A DNA stretch of 38,721 bases from Muribaculaceae bacterium (GTDB lineage: Bacteria; Bacteroidota; Bacteroidia; Bacteroidales; Muribaculaceae): the NCBI GenBank assembly GCA_022510445.1, contig JAFLTN010000007.1:1-38721 (forward strand), in the 5' to 3' direction. The notes beneath the pieces were generated by a model. The model was not told the origin of the DNA. It was given only the letters and a program-made list of their open reading frames with translations, and made no database searches. Position 1 is the first letter of the stretch, and the number at the start of each line of letters is the position of its first letter. A program made the position numbers and the translations under genes. Shown piece after piece: positions 8,727-18,268 of this stretch.

Positions 8727-10037
8727 TTAGTCACGTGAGAAAAGGTCTCTTGTATAAACCTTCGATTGCACATCAGAGAGGTCCGGACTGGTTCGATTTG
8801 CAAGAATAGCATCAGAAAGTCTTTTAAACTCATTCAAGTCGTTTACCACTCGGCTTCCGAAAAAAGTTGTTCCGTCTTCAAGAGCCGGTTCATAAATAAT
8901 TACAGTCGCCCCTTTCGCTTTTATGCGCTTCATAACTCCCTGAATGGAGCTCTGGCGGAAATTATCTGAATTTGATTTCATGGTAAGGCGGTAAACTCCA
9001 ATCACACATTCCTGCTCTGGGGCATTTCCAAATGTATTGGAAGCCGAGTAGTCATACCATCCCGCCATCTTTAGAACTTGGTCTGCTATAAAATCTTTTC
9101 TTGTGCGATTGCTTTCCACAATAGCCGACATCATATTCTGGGGGACATCGGCATAATTAGCAAGCAATTGTTTTGTGTCTTTAGGAAGACAATAGCCTCC
9201 GTAGCCAAAAGACGGATTGTTATAATGAGTGCCAATTCTCGGATCGAGACCGATTCCCTCTATTATAGCCTGAGAATCAAGACCCTTGACCTCGGCATAA
9301 GTATCCAGTTCGTTGAAGTAACTCACACGCAGGGCAAGATAGGTATTGGCAAAAAGTTTAACTGCCTCAGCTTCTTTCATACCCATAAACAAAGTAGGGA
9401 TATCTTTTTTTATCGCCCCTTGTTTCAAAAGACCGGCAAACTCATGTCCCGCCTTTTCCAGATATTCAAAATCAGCCAATTTGGCAATCGCACCGTTCTC
9501 TTCATTAAATTCATCTTTACCGATTAATTTCGGAATACCGACAATAATTCTTGAAGGATATAGATTATCATAAAGAGCTTTGCTCTCCCGGAGGAATTCT
9601 GGAGAGAAAAGCAGGTTGAGACGTTCCAATCCTCTTTTTTGATATTTGAGATAAAGAGATCTGCAATATCCCACCGGTATAGTAGACTTAATTATCATAA
9701 CGGCTTTTGGATTAACCCTAACTACAAGATCAATGACTTTCTCTACCTGTGAGGTATCGAAATAGTTTTTCACAGGATCATAGTTAGTGGGAGCTGCTAT
9801 AACTACAAAGTCTGCTTTACGGTAAGCATCTTCCGCATCAAGAGTAGCAATTAGATCCAGTTTTTTTTCAGCAAGGTAATGTTCAATATAATCATCCTGA
9901 ATCGGAGATTTCCTTTGGTTTATTAATTCCACTTTTTCGGGAATAATATCAACGGCAATGACATGATTATGCTGAGATAAAAGAGTTGCGATGGAAAGAC
10001 CGACATAACCGGTTCCTGCGATTGCTATTGTTGGCAT
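8727..10037 (-). CDS. ugd: UDP-glucose/UDP-sugar 6-dehydrogenase
   Basis: This enzyme performs the two-step NAD-dependent oxidation of a UDP-hexose to the uronic acid, classically UDP-glucose to UDP-glucuronate. The 436-aa protein shows an N-terminal Rossmann motif ([15 protein letters not shown]), [20 protein letters not shown] and the catalytic cysteine in [14 protein letters not shown] (near residue 282). A C-terminal UDP-binding Rossmann domain follows ([20 protein letters not shown]). The [13 protein letters not shown] form is typical of the Klebsiella/Bacteroides-type Ugd. It is the first gene of the sugar-nucleotide operon, behind a good promoter. UDP-N-acetyl-sugar dehydrogenases are related, but motif fit favours UDP-glucose. 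Confidence 0.93.
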   Translation of the reverse strand: MPTIAIAGTGYVGLSIATLLSQHNHVIAVDIIPEKVELINQRKSPIQDDYIEHYLAEKKLDLIATLDAEDAYRKADFVVIAAPTNYDPVKNYFDTSQVEKVIDLVVRVNPKAVMIIKSTIPVGYCRSLYLKYQKRGLERLNLLFSPEFLRESKALYDNLYPSRIIVGIPKLIGKDEFNEENGAIAKLADFEYLEKAGHEFAGLLKQGAIKKDIPTLFMGMKEAEAVKLFANTYLALRVSYFNELDTYAEVKGLDSQAIIEGIGLDPRIGTHYNNPSFGYGGYCLPKDTKQLLANYADVPQNMMSAIVESNRTRKDFIADQVLKMAGWYDYSASNTFGNAPEQECVIGVYRLTMKSNSDNFRQSSIQGVMKRIKAKGATVIIYEPALEDGTTFFGSRVVNDLNEFKRLSDAILANRTSPDLSDVQSKVYTRDLFSRD

Positions 10038-10114
10038 TGTGATATTAATCTAACTTTAGCCGCTCCGAATTTTATCAAAAATTGAGGAACGGGGTATATA
10101 GGTATGTTGTTGAG

Positions 10115-10146
10115 CAAAATTAAGAAAAAAGGGTGACAGGAACAAT
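10115..10146 (-). promoter_or_regulatory. Promoter of the ugd-fucP-gmd-fcl operon
   Basis: Read on the minus strand, ATTG is followed after exactly 20 bp by TAATTTTG, a close match to the Bacteroidetes consensus TTTG-(19-21)-TAnnTTTG. Transcription would start near 10108, giving a leader of about 70 nt before the ugd ATG. The six genes downstream have no comparable internal gap, so this is probably the main operon promoter. Confidence 0.6.
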
Positions 10147-10169
10147 AAAATGATGATAAACTCTTATCT

Positions 10170-11360
10170 CTAAAGAATTGACGACAAAATCAAATCAGAG
10201 ATTGCAAAGCCTTCTTTAGTAAAAAAGAGATTGGAATCCTTCAAAGTGAGGTGGCCAGTATTAATATATTTTGAAGATAAATCCAGGAGAGATTTGACTG
10301 CCAAAGATCCGAAAGAGGCTTCAAACTCAGTCAGAGACAATCCCTTTGCAGTCCGAAGCCGCGTTAAGATAAATTCTTCCCTTCGTTCATTATCCGTTAG
10401 AATTTCTTCAATATAGAAATATTTGTTTTTCATCTTTTTATTCTGGTTCCCTATGATAGGAGAAGAGATTCGGGCATTTTGGATAGAGTCATCCACCATG
10501 AAAAAATTAAGATAAGATTTCAGGTCGGCGGGGTTACTTCGTCGCCGGCTGCCACCATCATAAGAGTGAGCTCCGGGGCCTAAACCAAGATATGGTTTCC
10601 CTGTCCAATAGGAGTAATTATGAATCGAATGTTGCTGAGGTAGAGCAAAATTGGAAATTTCATACCTTTCATAACCGGCCTGCCCTAAAAGATTGCATGT
10701 AAGGTCATACATAATCCCCCATTCTTCTTCTGAAGGAAGAGAAAGACGGTTCCGGCGAACAAGAACTTCAAAAGGAGTGCCGGGTTCCAACATCAAAGCA
10801 TAGGAAGATATATGCCCCACCTCGGTTGAAATTACTTTTTCCAATGTTTCCCGATAACTTTCGGGAGATTGTCCGGGAAGAGCAAAAATTACATCTGCCG
10901 AAATTTTAGGAAAATAATTCTTTGCTGTTTTCAATGCTTCAATAGCTTCAGAAGAGGAATGTCTCCTACCTATTTTTTTCAGTTCGCTATTGTTAAGCGA
11001 TTGTAAACCCATACTTAAACGGTTGACACCTGCAACTTTCCATATCTCGCAATTTTCAGCATTTACATCTTCAGGATTCACTTCCAATGTAAATTCTAAC
11101 CATTCTTTATTTTTACCAAGCAAAGAATTAATATCGCTGACAAATGAATTAAAAAAATTTGGTGGAATCAAAGATGGTGTTCCCCCTCCGATATAGAGTG
11201 TCGAAGGGACTTCCGGCAATTCTTCATGTCGATTTTCAAGTTCCAGCAGGATTGTTGCTAAATATTTTTCCCAATCAGCTATCCGAAGACCGGCTGAGTA
11301 AAAATCACAATAAAGACATTTAGACCTACAAAAAGGCACATGTAAATAAAGAGCCGTCAT
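10170..11360 (-). CDS. hemW: Radical SAM heme chaperone HemW (coproporphyrinogen III oxidase-like)
   Basis: HemW binds heme and a [4Fe-4S] cluster with SAM and delivers heme to target proteins; it is often misannotated as HemN. The protein is 396 aa. It starts with the radical-SAM motif PFCRSKCLYCDFYS (C11, C15, C18), then LYIGGGTPSLIP, VNPEDVN, NRLSMGLQSLNNSELKKIGR and ISADVIFALPGQSPESYRETL. A GAHSYDG segment and the C-terminal HemN-C-like domain are present. The extra N-terminal cysteine pattern of true HemN is absent, which supports HemW. It is transcribed away from the EF-G paralog across a 192-bp divergent intergenic region. Confidence 0.93.
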   Translation of the reverse strand: MTALYLHVPFCRSKCLYCDFYSAGLRIADWEKYLATILLELENRHEELPEVPSTLYIGGGTPSLIPPNFFNSFVSDINSLLGKNKEWLEFTLEVNPEDVNAENCEIWKVAGVNRLSMGLQSLNNSELKKIGRRHSSSEAIEALKTAKNYFPKISADVIFALPGQSPESYRETLEKVISTEVGHISSYALMLEPGTPFEVLVRRNRLSLPSEEEWGIMYDLTCNLLGQAGYERYEISNFALPQQHSIHNYSYWTGKPYLGLGPGAHSYDGGSRRRSNPADLKSYLNFFMVDDSIQNARISSPIIGNQNKKMKNKYFYIEEILTDNERREEFILTRLRTAKGLSLTEFEASFGSLAVKSLLDLSSKYINTGHLTLKDSNLFFTKEGFAISDLILSSIL

Positions 11361-11552
11361 TCAGGTTAGTTATTGAAGGGATTAAAGGGAGGAAATGTGT
11401 TTTCTAACATACGTAAGGAGAATGAGAATTTAAGATATTATTTGTAAATTGCACCGAATTTTAATAAGGTGTGATTTTAATCAAAATCATAACGATAGAA
11501 AATTACAAAATTTAGGAATACAAACAAAACCAAAATCATAAAATTCTAAAAT
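11361..11552. other. Divergent intergenic region hemW / EF-G paralog
   Basis: This 192-bp AT-rich spacer must carry promoters for both hemW (-) and the EF-G-like gene (+). I found no clean TAnnTTTG with a spaced TTTG in either direction. The closest is TATTATTTG on the + strand at 11436-11444, with one extra base. This would suit activator-dependent transcription but does not prove it. Confidence 0.4.
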
Positions 11553-13709
11553 ATGAAAATTTACAAAACATCGGAAATCAAGAACATCGCCTTGATTGGT
11601 TCCAAGGGATCCGGTAAAACCACCCTTGCCGAATCCTTGCTCTATGGAAGCGGCGTTATTAAACGCCGCGGCACAATTGATGCAGGGAATACAGTGTCTG
11701 ACTATTTCCCCGTAGAAAAAGAATACGGATATTCAGTTTTCTCAACAGTTTTTAATACAGAATTCAACGGAAAGAAACTGAATTTCGTAGACTGCCCGGG
11801 AGCAGATGATTTTGTAGGAAATGTTTACACAGCACTTGGTGTTTGTGACACAGGAGTGATTGTGGTTAACGCTGAATACGGCGTTGAAGTTGGCACGCAG
11901 AACATTTTCCGAGTGACCGAAAAACTTAAAAAGCCTGTCGTTTTTGCTCTCAATAGGATGGACGGTGAAAAGGTGGATTTTGATAATATGGTCGATCAGC
12001 TTCGCGAACATTTTGGAGCTAATGTTATGCCCGTTCAATATCCTCTGGATGCCGGTGCTAACTTCCATTCAATGATTGATGTTCTTTTAATGAAGAAATA
12101 TGAATGGGGTCCTGAAGGGGGAGCGCCCAAAGTTTCAGATATTCCTGCAGATCAACTTGACAAGGCTCAGGAACTTCATGATGCCCTCCTTGAAGCAGCT
12201 GCTTCTAATGATGAGGAACTCATGGAAAAATATTTTGCTGAAGAACCTCTGACAGATGACGAAATAAGAAGCGGACTTCGCAAAGGTCTTATCGACAGAA
12301 AGATCTATCCGGTATTTATTGTAAGCGCAATAAAAGACATGGGAGTCAGAAGGATGATGGAATTCTTAGGAAATATCTGTCCTTCGCCGGCAGAAGTTCC
12401 TGCACCTGAAAACACAGCGGGAGAAGAAGTTAAACCTGAGGCCAACGGTCCGCTCTCAATTTTCATCTTCAAGACATCTGTAGAACCTCATATCGGAGAA
12501 GTTTCATATTTCAAAGTTATGAGCGGCACATTGAAAACCGGTGATGATCTCGAGAATGTTTCTCGCGGAGGTAAAGAAAGGCTTGCGCAGATCTTCACTG
12601 TTTCAGGCCAAATAAGAAATGCAGCGGAACAACTTGAAGCCGGAGATTTCGGAGCTGCCGTAAAACTTAAAGACGTTCGTACGGGTAATACCCTTGATGC
12701 CAAGGGATGTGACTATCAGTTTGACTTCATCAAATATCCGGCACCGAGGTATATTCGTGCCATCAAGCCGCAATCAGAGAGTGATGCGGAAAAACTCATG
12801 GGTATCCTTACCCGTATGCATGAGGAAGATCCAACTATCCTGGTGGAACAGAGCAAAGAACTTAAACAGACCCTTGTAAAAGGTCAGGGAGAATTCCATC
12901 TGCGCACCTTGAAATGGAGAGTAGAGAATAACGACAAACTTCCGATTGAGTTCATAGAGCCTAAAATTCCGTATCGTGAAACCATCACAAAGGCTGCTCG
13001 TGCTGATTACCGGCACAAGAAACAGTCAGGAGGTTCAGGACAGTTTGGTGAAGTGCATCTGATTATTGAACCATACACTGAAGGAATGCCTGAACCCGAT
13101 TCATACAAATTCGGAAGTCAGGAATACAAGCTTAACGTCCGTGACAAACAAGAGATACCTCTGGATTGGGGCGGTAAACTTGTGGTTTACAACTGTATTG
13201 TGGGTGGTGCTATTGACGCACGCTTCATACCGGCAATAGTAAAAGGACTTATGGATCGTATGGAACAAGGTCCGCTCACCGGATCCTATGCACGTGATGT
13301 CAGGGTAATGATTTATGACGGAAAGATGCACCCGGTAGACTCGAATGAAATTTCATTCCGTCTTGCAGGACGTAATGCCTTCTCCCAGGCGTTCAAGAAT
13401 GCCAATCCAAAGATTCTTGAACCGGTATACGACGTAGAGGTGATTACTCCCGCCGACACCGTCGGAGACGTGATGAAAGACGTCAACGGTCGCCGTGGCA
13501 TTATAATGGATCAGGATTCAGAAGGTGGAATACCCAAACTCACAGCCAAAGTTCCATTAAAAGAAATGTCATCCTATGCCACATCACTGAGCTCAATCAC
13601 CGGAGGACGAGGATCATTCTCCATGCAGTTCTCTTCTTACGAACTGGTGCCGGGTGATGTTCAGGATAAGCTTCTCAAGGAATACGCAGAGACTTTGGAA
13701 GAAGATTAA
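11553..13709 (+). CDS. Elongation factor G paralog (EF-G2-like) with altered GTPase centre
   Basis: This 718-aa protein has the five-domain EF-G architecture. The G domain is in residues 1-~280. A second domain follows, then C-terminal domains with KQSGGSGQFGEVHL and PLKEMSSYATSLSSITGGRGSFSMQF. The G domain is strongly divergent. G1 reads GSKGSGKT (residues 16-23) where canonical EF-G has AHIDAGKT. Switch I has EKEYGYSV where RGITI is expected. G3 reads DCPGADDF, so the catalytic histidine after DxPG is A84. The G4 motif NRMD remains. Bacteroides EF-G2 has been described as an EF-G paralog that supports translation without GTPase activity, and this gene fits that picture. The canonical fusA is not in this window. 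Confidence 0.88.
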   Translation: MKIYKTSEIKNIALIGSKGSGKTTLAESLLYGSGVIKRRGTIDAGNTVSDYFPVEKEYGYSVFSTVFNTEFNGKKLNFVDCPGADDFVGNVYTALGVCDTGVIVVNAEYGVEVGTQNIFRVTEKLKKPVVFALNRMDGEKVDFDNMVDQLREHFGANVMPVQYPLDAGANFHSMIDVLLMKKYEWGPEGGAPKVSDIPADQLDKAQELHDALLEAAASNDEELMEKYFAEEPLTDDEIRSGLRKGLIDRKIYPVFIVSAIKDMGVRRMMEFLGNICPSPAEVPAPENTAGEEVKPEANGPLSIFIFKTSVEPHIGEVSYFKVMSGTLKTGDDLENVSRGGKERLAQIFTVSGQIRNAAEQLEAGDFGAAVKLKDVRTGNTLDAKGCDYQFDFIKYPAPRYIRAIKPQSESDAEKLMGILTRMHEEDPTILVEQSKELKQTLVKGQGEFHLRTLKWRVENNDKLPIEFIEPKIPYRETITKAARADYRHKKQSGGSGQFGEVHLIIEPYTEGMPEPDSYKFGSQEYKLNVRDKQEIPLDWGGKLVVYNCIVGGAIDARFIPAIVKGLMDRMEQGPLTGSYARDVRVMIYDGKMHPVDSNEISFRLAGRNAFSQAFKNANPKILEPVYDVEVITPADTVGDVMKDVNGRRGIIMDQDSEGGIPKLTAKVPLKEMSSYATSLSSITGGRGSFSMQFSSYELVPGDVQDKLLKEYAETLEED

Positions 13710-13733
13710 AAATCTATCCGCCATTGAAACTCG

Positions 13734-13759
13734 GGGGCACTTTTCAGTGCCCCTTTTTT
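13734..13759 (+). terminator. Rho-independent terminator of the EF-G paralog gene
   Basis: GGGGCACT-TTTC-AGTGCCCC forms a perfect 8-bp GC-rich stem followed by six Ts, 24 bp after the stop codon. This is a textbook intrinsic terminator on the + strand. Confidence 0.9.
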
Positions 13760-13783
13760 ATTCCTTTTGGAAAACGTCATACT

Positions 13784-13816
13784 AAAAAATCAGAGACATG
13801 GTAAACCATGTCTCTG
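13784..13816 (-). terminator. Rho-independent terminator of the glycogen operon
   Basis: CAGAGACATGG-TAAA-CCATGTCTCTG is a perfect 11-bp inverted repeat, 39 bp past the phosphorylase stop. In the minus direction it is followed by ATTTTTTAG. It faces the EF-G paralog terminator 24 bp away. Confidence 0.85.
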
Positions 13817-13855
13817 CCTATAATGATATAATGAAATGTATTTATCAAAAAATTC

Positions 13856-16423
13856 TTAGAACCAGCGGGTATAAGCGAAATCTTGGCGATGAGGGAGATC
13901 TTTATTCTTCGGATACATTCTTAAAGAATATCTGAAGGAACCCACATTCTCTACTTTATGATTATATTCATAAGTGAGGATATCACCATCACGGCTAACA
14001 ACTTTAAATGGTAAAGCTCCGACAAATTCAGCCACACCGTCAAGATCACGATATCTCACCAGTTCAACGCCTACATCCTCACCAAGACCCTTAGTGTCGA
14101 TAACACATTTAATCGAGACATTGTTACCATAATTTACGGCTTGTCCGGCATTCTGGCTATCGTTGATATCAACACTCAACACTTGAATCTCATTCCATTT
14201 AGAAGCGAAATTCTCTTTCCATGCAACAATGTCACGTGCTTTTGCAAAGTCATTTTTCTTAAGCTTTTCTGCTCTTTTGGATTCAGGAATATATAGCTTC
14301 GAAATGTAATCGTCAAGCTGCCGTTTCATTGTAAAATGGGGAGCTATATGTGCAATACTCCTCTTGATGCGATCAATCCATTCCGGACTATAACCCTTAT
14401 AGTTCTTCTTGAAATAGAGAGGAACAATCTCATTTTCAAGCATTGAATAGATAGTTGCAGCATCAAGACGGTCTTGCTGTCCCTGGTCGTTGAAAGTCCT
14501 CTTCTCGGTGAGGGCCCATCCGGCAAGTTCATCAAATTTATAACCCTCATACCACCATCCGTCAAGGACAGAGAAATTGAGAACTCCATTCATTTCAGCT
14601 TTTTCACCTGAAGTGCCGGAAGCTTCCAATGGACGTGTCGGAGTATTCAACCAGATGTCTACACCTGAAACCAAACGTTTAGCCACAATCATATTGTAAT
14701 CTTCCAGGAAAATAATCTTACCAAGGAACTGTGGCATCTTTGAAATTTCAACGATCCTTTTTATCAATCCCTGGCCCGCCCCATCAGCCGGATGGGCTTT
14801 TCCTGAAAATATGAACTGCACCGGATATTTATCGTTATTTACAATCTTGGCAAGACGATCAAGATCCGTGAAAAGAAGATGAGCACGCTTATATGTCGCA
14901 AAACGACGTGCAAAACCTATGATGAGTGCATCAGGATTAATTTTCTCAAGAATATTAACTACAGCACCCGGGTCTCCTTGGTTTTTGAGCCATTTTTCTT
15001 TAAAATCTCTCTTAACAAAATTAATGAATTTATGTTTGAGAGTCATTCGCATATTCCAGATTTCCTCATCAGGAACATTGAAAATCCCTTCCCAAGCCTT
15101 GGGATTGCTCTGATCATAAAATAGTTCTTCACCAAGATGCTCAGCATAGAAAGCTTTCCATTCAGAAGCCGCCCATGTCGGCATATGCACACCGTTCGTC
15201 ACATAAGTGACATGAGACTCATCTGGTCCGTAACCTTTCCAGACTCCGGCAAACATTTTTTTGGAAACTTCGCCATGAAGCCAGCTAACACCATTAGCTT
15301 CCTGACAAGTGTTAAGAGCGAATACACTCATAGAGAATTTCTCAGGTGTGTCGGGATTTTCACGGCCCATATTCATAAGGTCGGTCCAGGATATTCCAAG
15401 TTTTGCCGGATATTCTCCCAGATATTTCCCTAAAAGACTCTCTTCAAAATAATCATGTCCGGCAGGAACCGGTGTATGCACTGTATAAAGAGAGCTGGCC
15501 CTCACAACCTCTAATGCCACATTGAATGGCAGATGATCTTTCTGAACATAATCTACAAGCCTCTGGAGGTTAAGGAGAGCAGCATGGCCTTCATTAGCAT
15601 GATAGATATCAGTGTGAATACCTAAGCGATTGAGCATATAAATACCACCAATTCCGAGCAGATATTCCTGTTTCATTCGGTTTTCCCAGTCGCCGCCATA
15701 AAGTTTATGGGTAATGGGTCGGTCGAATTCGGAATTCATATCAAAGTCGGTATCGAGAAGGTATAAATTCATTCTGCCCACATTCACACGCCATACATGG
15801 CAATATATATTACGCCCGGGGAATGGCACCTCAAGAATCATTGGCTGGCCGTCTTCTCCCGTAACTTGCTCTATTGGCAATTGTTCGAAATTCTGCGGCT
15901 CATAGTTTGCCACCTGTTGCCCATCTATTGAAAGAGACTGAGCAAAATAACCATATCTATACAGGAAACCAACAGCTGTCATCCTGACTTTGCTGTCGGA
16001 AGCTTGCTTGATATAATCTCCTGCAAGAACCCCGAGACCACCGGAATAAATCTTAAGACAGTTACATAGACCATATTCCATAGAGAAATAAGCCACTGAC
16101 GGGATATCATTTCTCATAGGTTCTTTCATATAAGCCTTAAAATCTGAATAAACCTTCTTGATACGATCCATCATTGTTGGATCTTTCTTAACATCGTTAA
16201 GACGATTTGAACTGATTCTTTGGAGCAACATAACCGGGTTCTCCCCTACTTCACGCCAAAGATCAGGATCAAGATCCTTAAATAGATTTTTACCTTCACT
16301 GTTCCATACCCACCAGAGATTCTTGGAAAGATCTTCGAGGGGTTTTAATTCTTTGGGCAGGTTGGCGCTTACTGTAAGACTACGCCAAACGGGCTCATTG
16401 GTATTACTTACCTGTAGTTTCAT
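13856..16423 (-). CDS. glgP: Alpha-glucan (glycogen/maltodextrin) phosphorylase, GT35
   Basis: This 855-aa enzyme releases glucose-1-phosphate from alpha-1,4-glucans. The N-terminal DUF3417-type region ([19 protein letters not shown]) marks the short-form alpha-glucan phosphorylase group, not the classical E. coli GlgP/MalP form. Core landmarks are [62 protein letters not shown] and the PLP site [15 protein letters not shown] (lysine near residue 608). It follows the GT3 glycogen synthase by 22 bp, so synthesis and breakdown enzymes share a transcript. Length and active-site motifs look intact. Confidence 0.94.
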   Translation of the reverse strand: MKLQVSNTNEPVWRSLTVSANLPKELKPLEDLSKNLWWVWNSEGKNLFKDLDPDLWREVGENPVMLLQRISSNRLNDVKKDPTMMDRIKKVYSDFKAYMKEPMRNDIPSVAYFSMEYGLCNCLKIYSGGLGVLAGDYIKQASDSKVRMTAVGFLYRYGYFAQSLSIDGQQVANYEPQNFEQLPIEQVTGEDGQPMILEVPFPGRNIYCHVWRVNVGRMNLYLLDTDFDMNSEFDRPITHKLYGGDWENRMKQEYLLGIGGIYMLNRLGIHTDIYHANEGHAALLNLQRLVDYVQKDHLPFNVALEVVRASSLYTVHTPVPAGHDYFEESLLGKYLGEYPAKLGISWTDLMNMGRENPDTPEKFSMSVFALNTCQEANGVSWLHGEVSKKMFAGVWKGYGPDESHVTYVTNGVHMPTWAASEWKAFYAEHLGEELFYDQSNPKAWEGIFNVPDEEIWNMRMTLKHKFINFVKRDFKEKWLKNQGDPGAVVNILEKINPDALIIGFARRFATYKRAHLLFTDLDRLAKIVNNDKYPVQFIFSGKAHPADGAGQGLIKRIVEISKMPQFLGKIIFLEDYNMIVAKRLVSGVDIWLNTPTRPLEASGTSGEKAEMNGVLNFSVLDGWWYEGYKFDELAGWALTEKRTFNDQGQQDRLDAATIYSMLENEIVPLYFKKNYKGYSPEWIDRIKRSIAHIAPHFTMKRQLDDYISKLYIPESKRAEKLKKNDFAKARDIVAWKENFASKWNEIQVLSVDINDSQNAGQAVNYGNNVSIKCVIDTKGLGEDVGVELVRYRDLDGVAEFVGALPFKVVSRDGDILTYEYNHKVENVGSFRYSLRMYPKNKDLPHRQDFAYTRWF

Positions 16424-16445
16424 ATCTAAACTATTAGTTAGTTCT

Positions 16446-18104
16446 TTAGTATTTATTTATTCTTTGATTTCTCCTTTGTTCAGCTGTTGCAAAAGCTTGA
16501 TAATAATAGAGAATAAAATATTTCCAATCTGCTTTTTCTGCCGTTGATTTAGAAAGTTTCATGACTTCTTTCCTTACTTCTTCCGATGAAACGGCATATT
16601 TCTCTACCTGGGAAGATATTTCGCGAACGGCTTCATAATAATTGGAATCAGTTCGGGAAATCACCTTTACTCCGCTTTCATATAGCGAATCGGGCAAATT
16701 ATCAAGAATCCATTGACCGAATCCACTTTTGTCACTTGTGATTGTAGGTATACCAAATGCTATACTCTCGAGCGGAGTGTAACCCCATGGCTCATAATAA
16801 GATGCAAAAATTGTAAGGTCTACTGCAGGCAGGAGGTCATAATAAGAAATATTTATAACACCATCACCTCCATTCAAGTAACAAGGTATATAGATAACGT
16901 TTATTTGGTTATCTATATTATTTTCCGCCTTCAGGGTTTTGATTCTTGAAGCGATGGAATCAGAATCAATATTATGAAGCATATGGGTGATATAACCTGA
17001 ATCGGAATTTCCCTTATTTTTTTCGTCCGTTAGTTCCAAGGGATGACTTACCCAGGCCGGGACAAGTATTAAAGCGATAATATCTTGGGGTAAAGATGAC
17101 AGGCTTAACTGTGAGAGTGAGTCAAGAAACATATCCAGACCCTTATTTCTATACTCATTCCTTCCTGAAGTTGCAACAATAAGGGCATCTTCGTTAAAAT
17201 CTTTATTTTTAAGAAGTTTAGCTAAGGATAGTATTTTTTCTCTGCCGGCCTTCCTTAAGGAGGAGTATTTTTTGTCACCGGGAACAAAATCCGGTTCAAA
17301 CCCATTTGGAGTAACAACTTGCGGACGTATCCCCAACAGCTGCTGAGCCTCTTTCGCGGTCAGTTCACTCACTGCGGTGAAACAATCGGCGTTCATTGCA
17401 GCTTTCTTTTCAAGGCTGTGTTTTGCCTCCATATTCAGTTCAAAAGCCATTTGATCACCGTTATATCCTTCGAAATAATCGTAAAGTGGCTTGCCGTTTC
17501 CACAGATACTTCTGCCGATACTTGTTGCATGTGTCGTGAAAATAGTGGCTGCTTCAGGCATTATCATCTGAAGATAAAGGAGACCCATGCCTGTGGTCCA
17601 TTCGTTGAAATGTGCCGTTACATTAGCTCCTCTCGTTTCCGTAAAATCTGCCAGTCCCTTAATTACAAGAGCTGACGCCACAGCAAAGGCACAACCTTCT
17701 CGATAATCTCCATATTCATGCATTGAATCAACACCGAATCTTTCCCACATTTTCCCGAAAATTTCATCAAGATGCTCATAGACACCTGAGAATTTTATGA
17801 GGATTACCTGAGGAGATCCCGGTATTTTCCAACGCCCTGTTCTGACAGAGATATCAAAAATGCCTATCTGATGTTTATAAAATCCGTTGAAAAGTTTTTT
17901 ATCTTCTTTGAAAAAAGGTGATGGATTTTCCTTGCTCCATACATCCGGACCAATAAAAACCAGCTTATCTCCAAATCTTTCTTGAAGAACTCTGGCTTTA
18001 GTTGACAATACTGTATATATACCTCCGATTTTGTTACAAACTTCCCAACTTGTTTCAGCCAGAAGCCCTATACTTCCGAGATTTTGGGGCTGCACATCAA
18101 GCAT
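16446..18104 (-). CDS. Glycogen synthase, eukaryote-like GT3 family
   Basis: This 552-aa protein starts with [24 protein letters not shown], the donor-site signature of animal/fungal-type GT3 glycogen synthases, not the bacterial GT5 GlgA. Near residue 440 it has [28 protein letters not shown], the GT3 C-terminal catalytic segment with the retaining-glycosyltransferase E-x7-E-type pattern. [13 protein letters not shown] and [10 protein letters not shown] also match the family. GT3 enzymes of bacteria are known from Bacteroidetes and may use UDP-glucose. The regulatory phosphorylation tails of animal enzymes are absent. It is the first gene of the glycogen operon, behind a consensus promoter, with glgP downstream. 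Confidence 0.93.
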   Translation of the reverse strand: MLDVQPQNLGSIGLLAETSWEVCNKIGGIYTVLSTKARVLQERFGDKLVFIGPDVWSKENPSPFFKEDKKLFNGFYKHQIGIFDISVRTGRWKIPGSPQVILIKFSGVYEHLDEIFGKMWERFGVDSMHEYGDYREGCAFAVASALVIKGLADFTETRGANVTAHFNEWTTGMGLLYLQMIMPEAATIFTTHATSIGRSICGNGKPLYDYFEGYNGDQMAFELNMEAKHSLEKKAAMNADCFTAVSELTAKEAQQLLGIRPQVVTPNGFEPDFVPGDKKYSSLRKAGREKILSLAKLLKNKDFNEDALIVATSGRNEYRNKGLDMFLDSLSQLSLSSLPQDIIALILVPAWVSHPLELTDEKNKGNSDSGYITHMLHNIDSDSIASRIKTLKAENNIDNQINVIYIPCYLNGGDGVINISYYDLLPAVDLTIFASYYEPWGYTPLESIAFGIPTITSDKSGFGQWILDNLPDSLYESGVKVISRTDSNYYEAVREISSQVEKYAVSSEEVRKEVMKLSKSTAEKADWKYFILYYYQAFATAEQRRNQRINKY

Positions 18105-18184
18105 TATTAATGGTTTTAAATTGTAAATTCAATAGATTTAAGGGAACCACCAAAAAGACCTTAAATTACCTGATTTTTATTATG

Positions 18185-18215
18185 CAAAATTACAAAAAAG
18201 GGATTAAATACCAAA
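18185..18215 (-). promoter_or_regulatory. Consensus promoter of the glycogen operon
   Basis: On the minus strand TTTG is followed after 19 bp by TAATTTTG, a full match to the Bacteroidetes TTTG-(19-21)-TAnnTTTG promoter. The predicted start is near 18178, leaving a 5' leader of about 74 nt. The TTTG box overlaps the U-tract of the upstream terminator. Confidence 0.7.
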
Positions 18216-18246
18216 AAAGGTCGCTTGACTAACCAATCAAGCGACC
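18213..18246 (-). terminator. Rho-independent terminator of the BI-1 family gene
   Basis: GGTCGCTTGA and TCAAGCGACC form a perfect 10-bp stem with an 8-nt loop. In the minus direction the stem is followed directly by six Ts. It lies 22 bp past the BI-1 stop codon and closes the argS/BI-1 side before the glycogen operon begins. Confidence 0.88.
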
Positions 18247-18268
18247 AATATTTTGAATTCTTTACTAT

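Noticed and set aside
9078-9527. 149-aa + strand ORF
   Set aside because: It is antisense to ugd with no recognisable domain.
2852-10037. A complete capsule or O-antigen locus
   Set aside because: No glycosyltransferase, Wzx/Wzy, ABC exporter or initiating transferase is present; the genes only make and import precursors.
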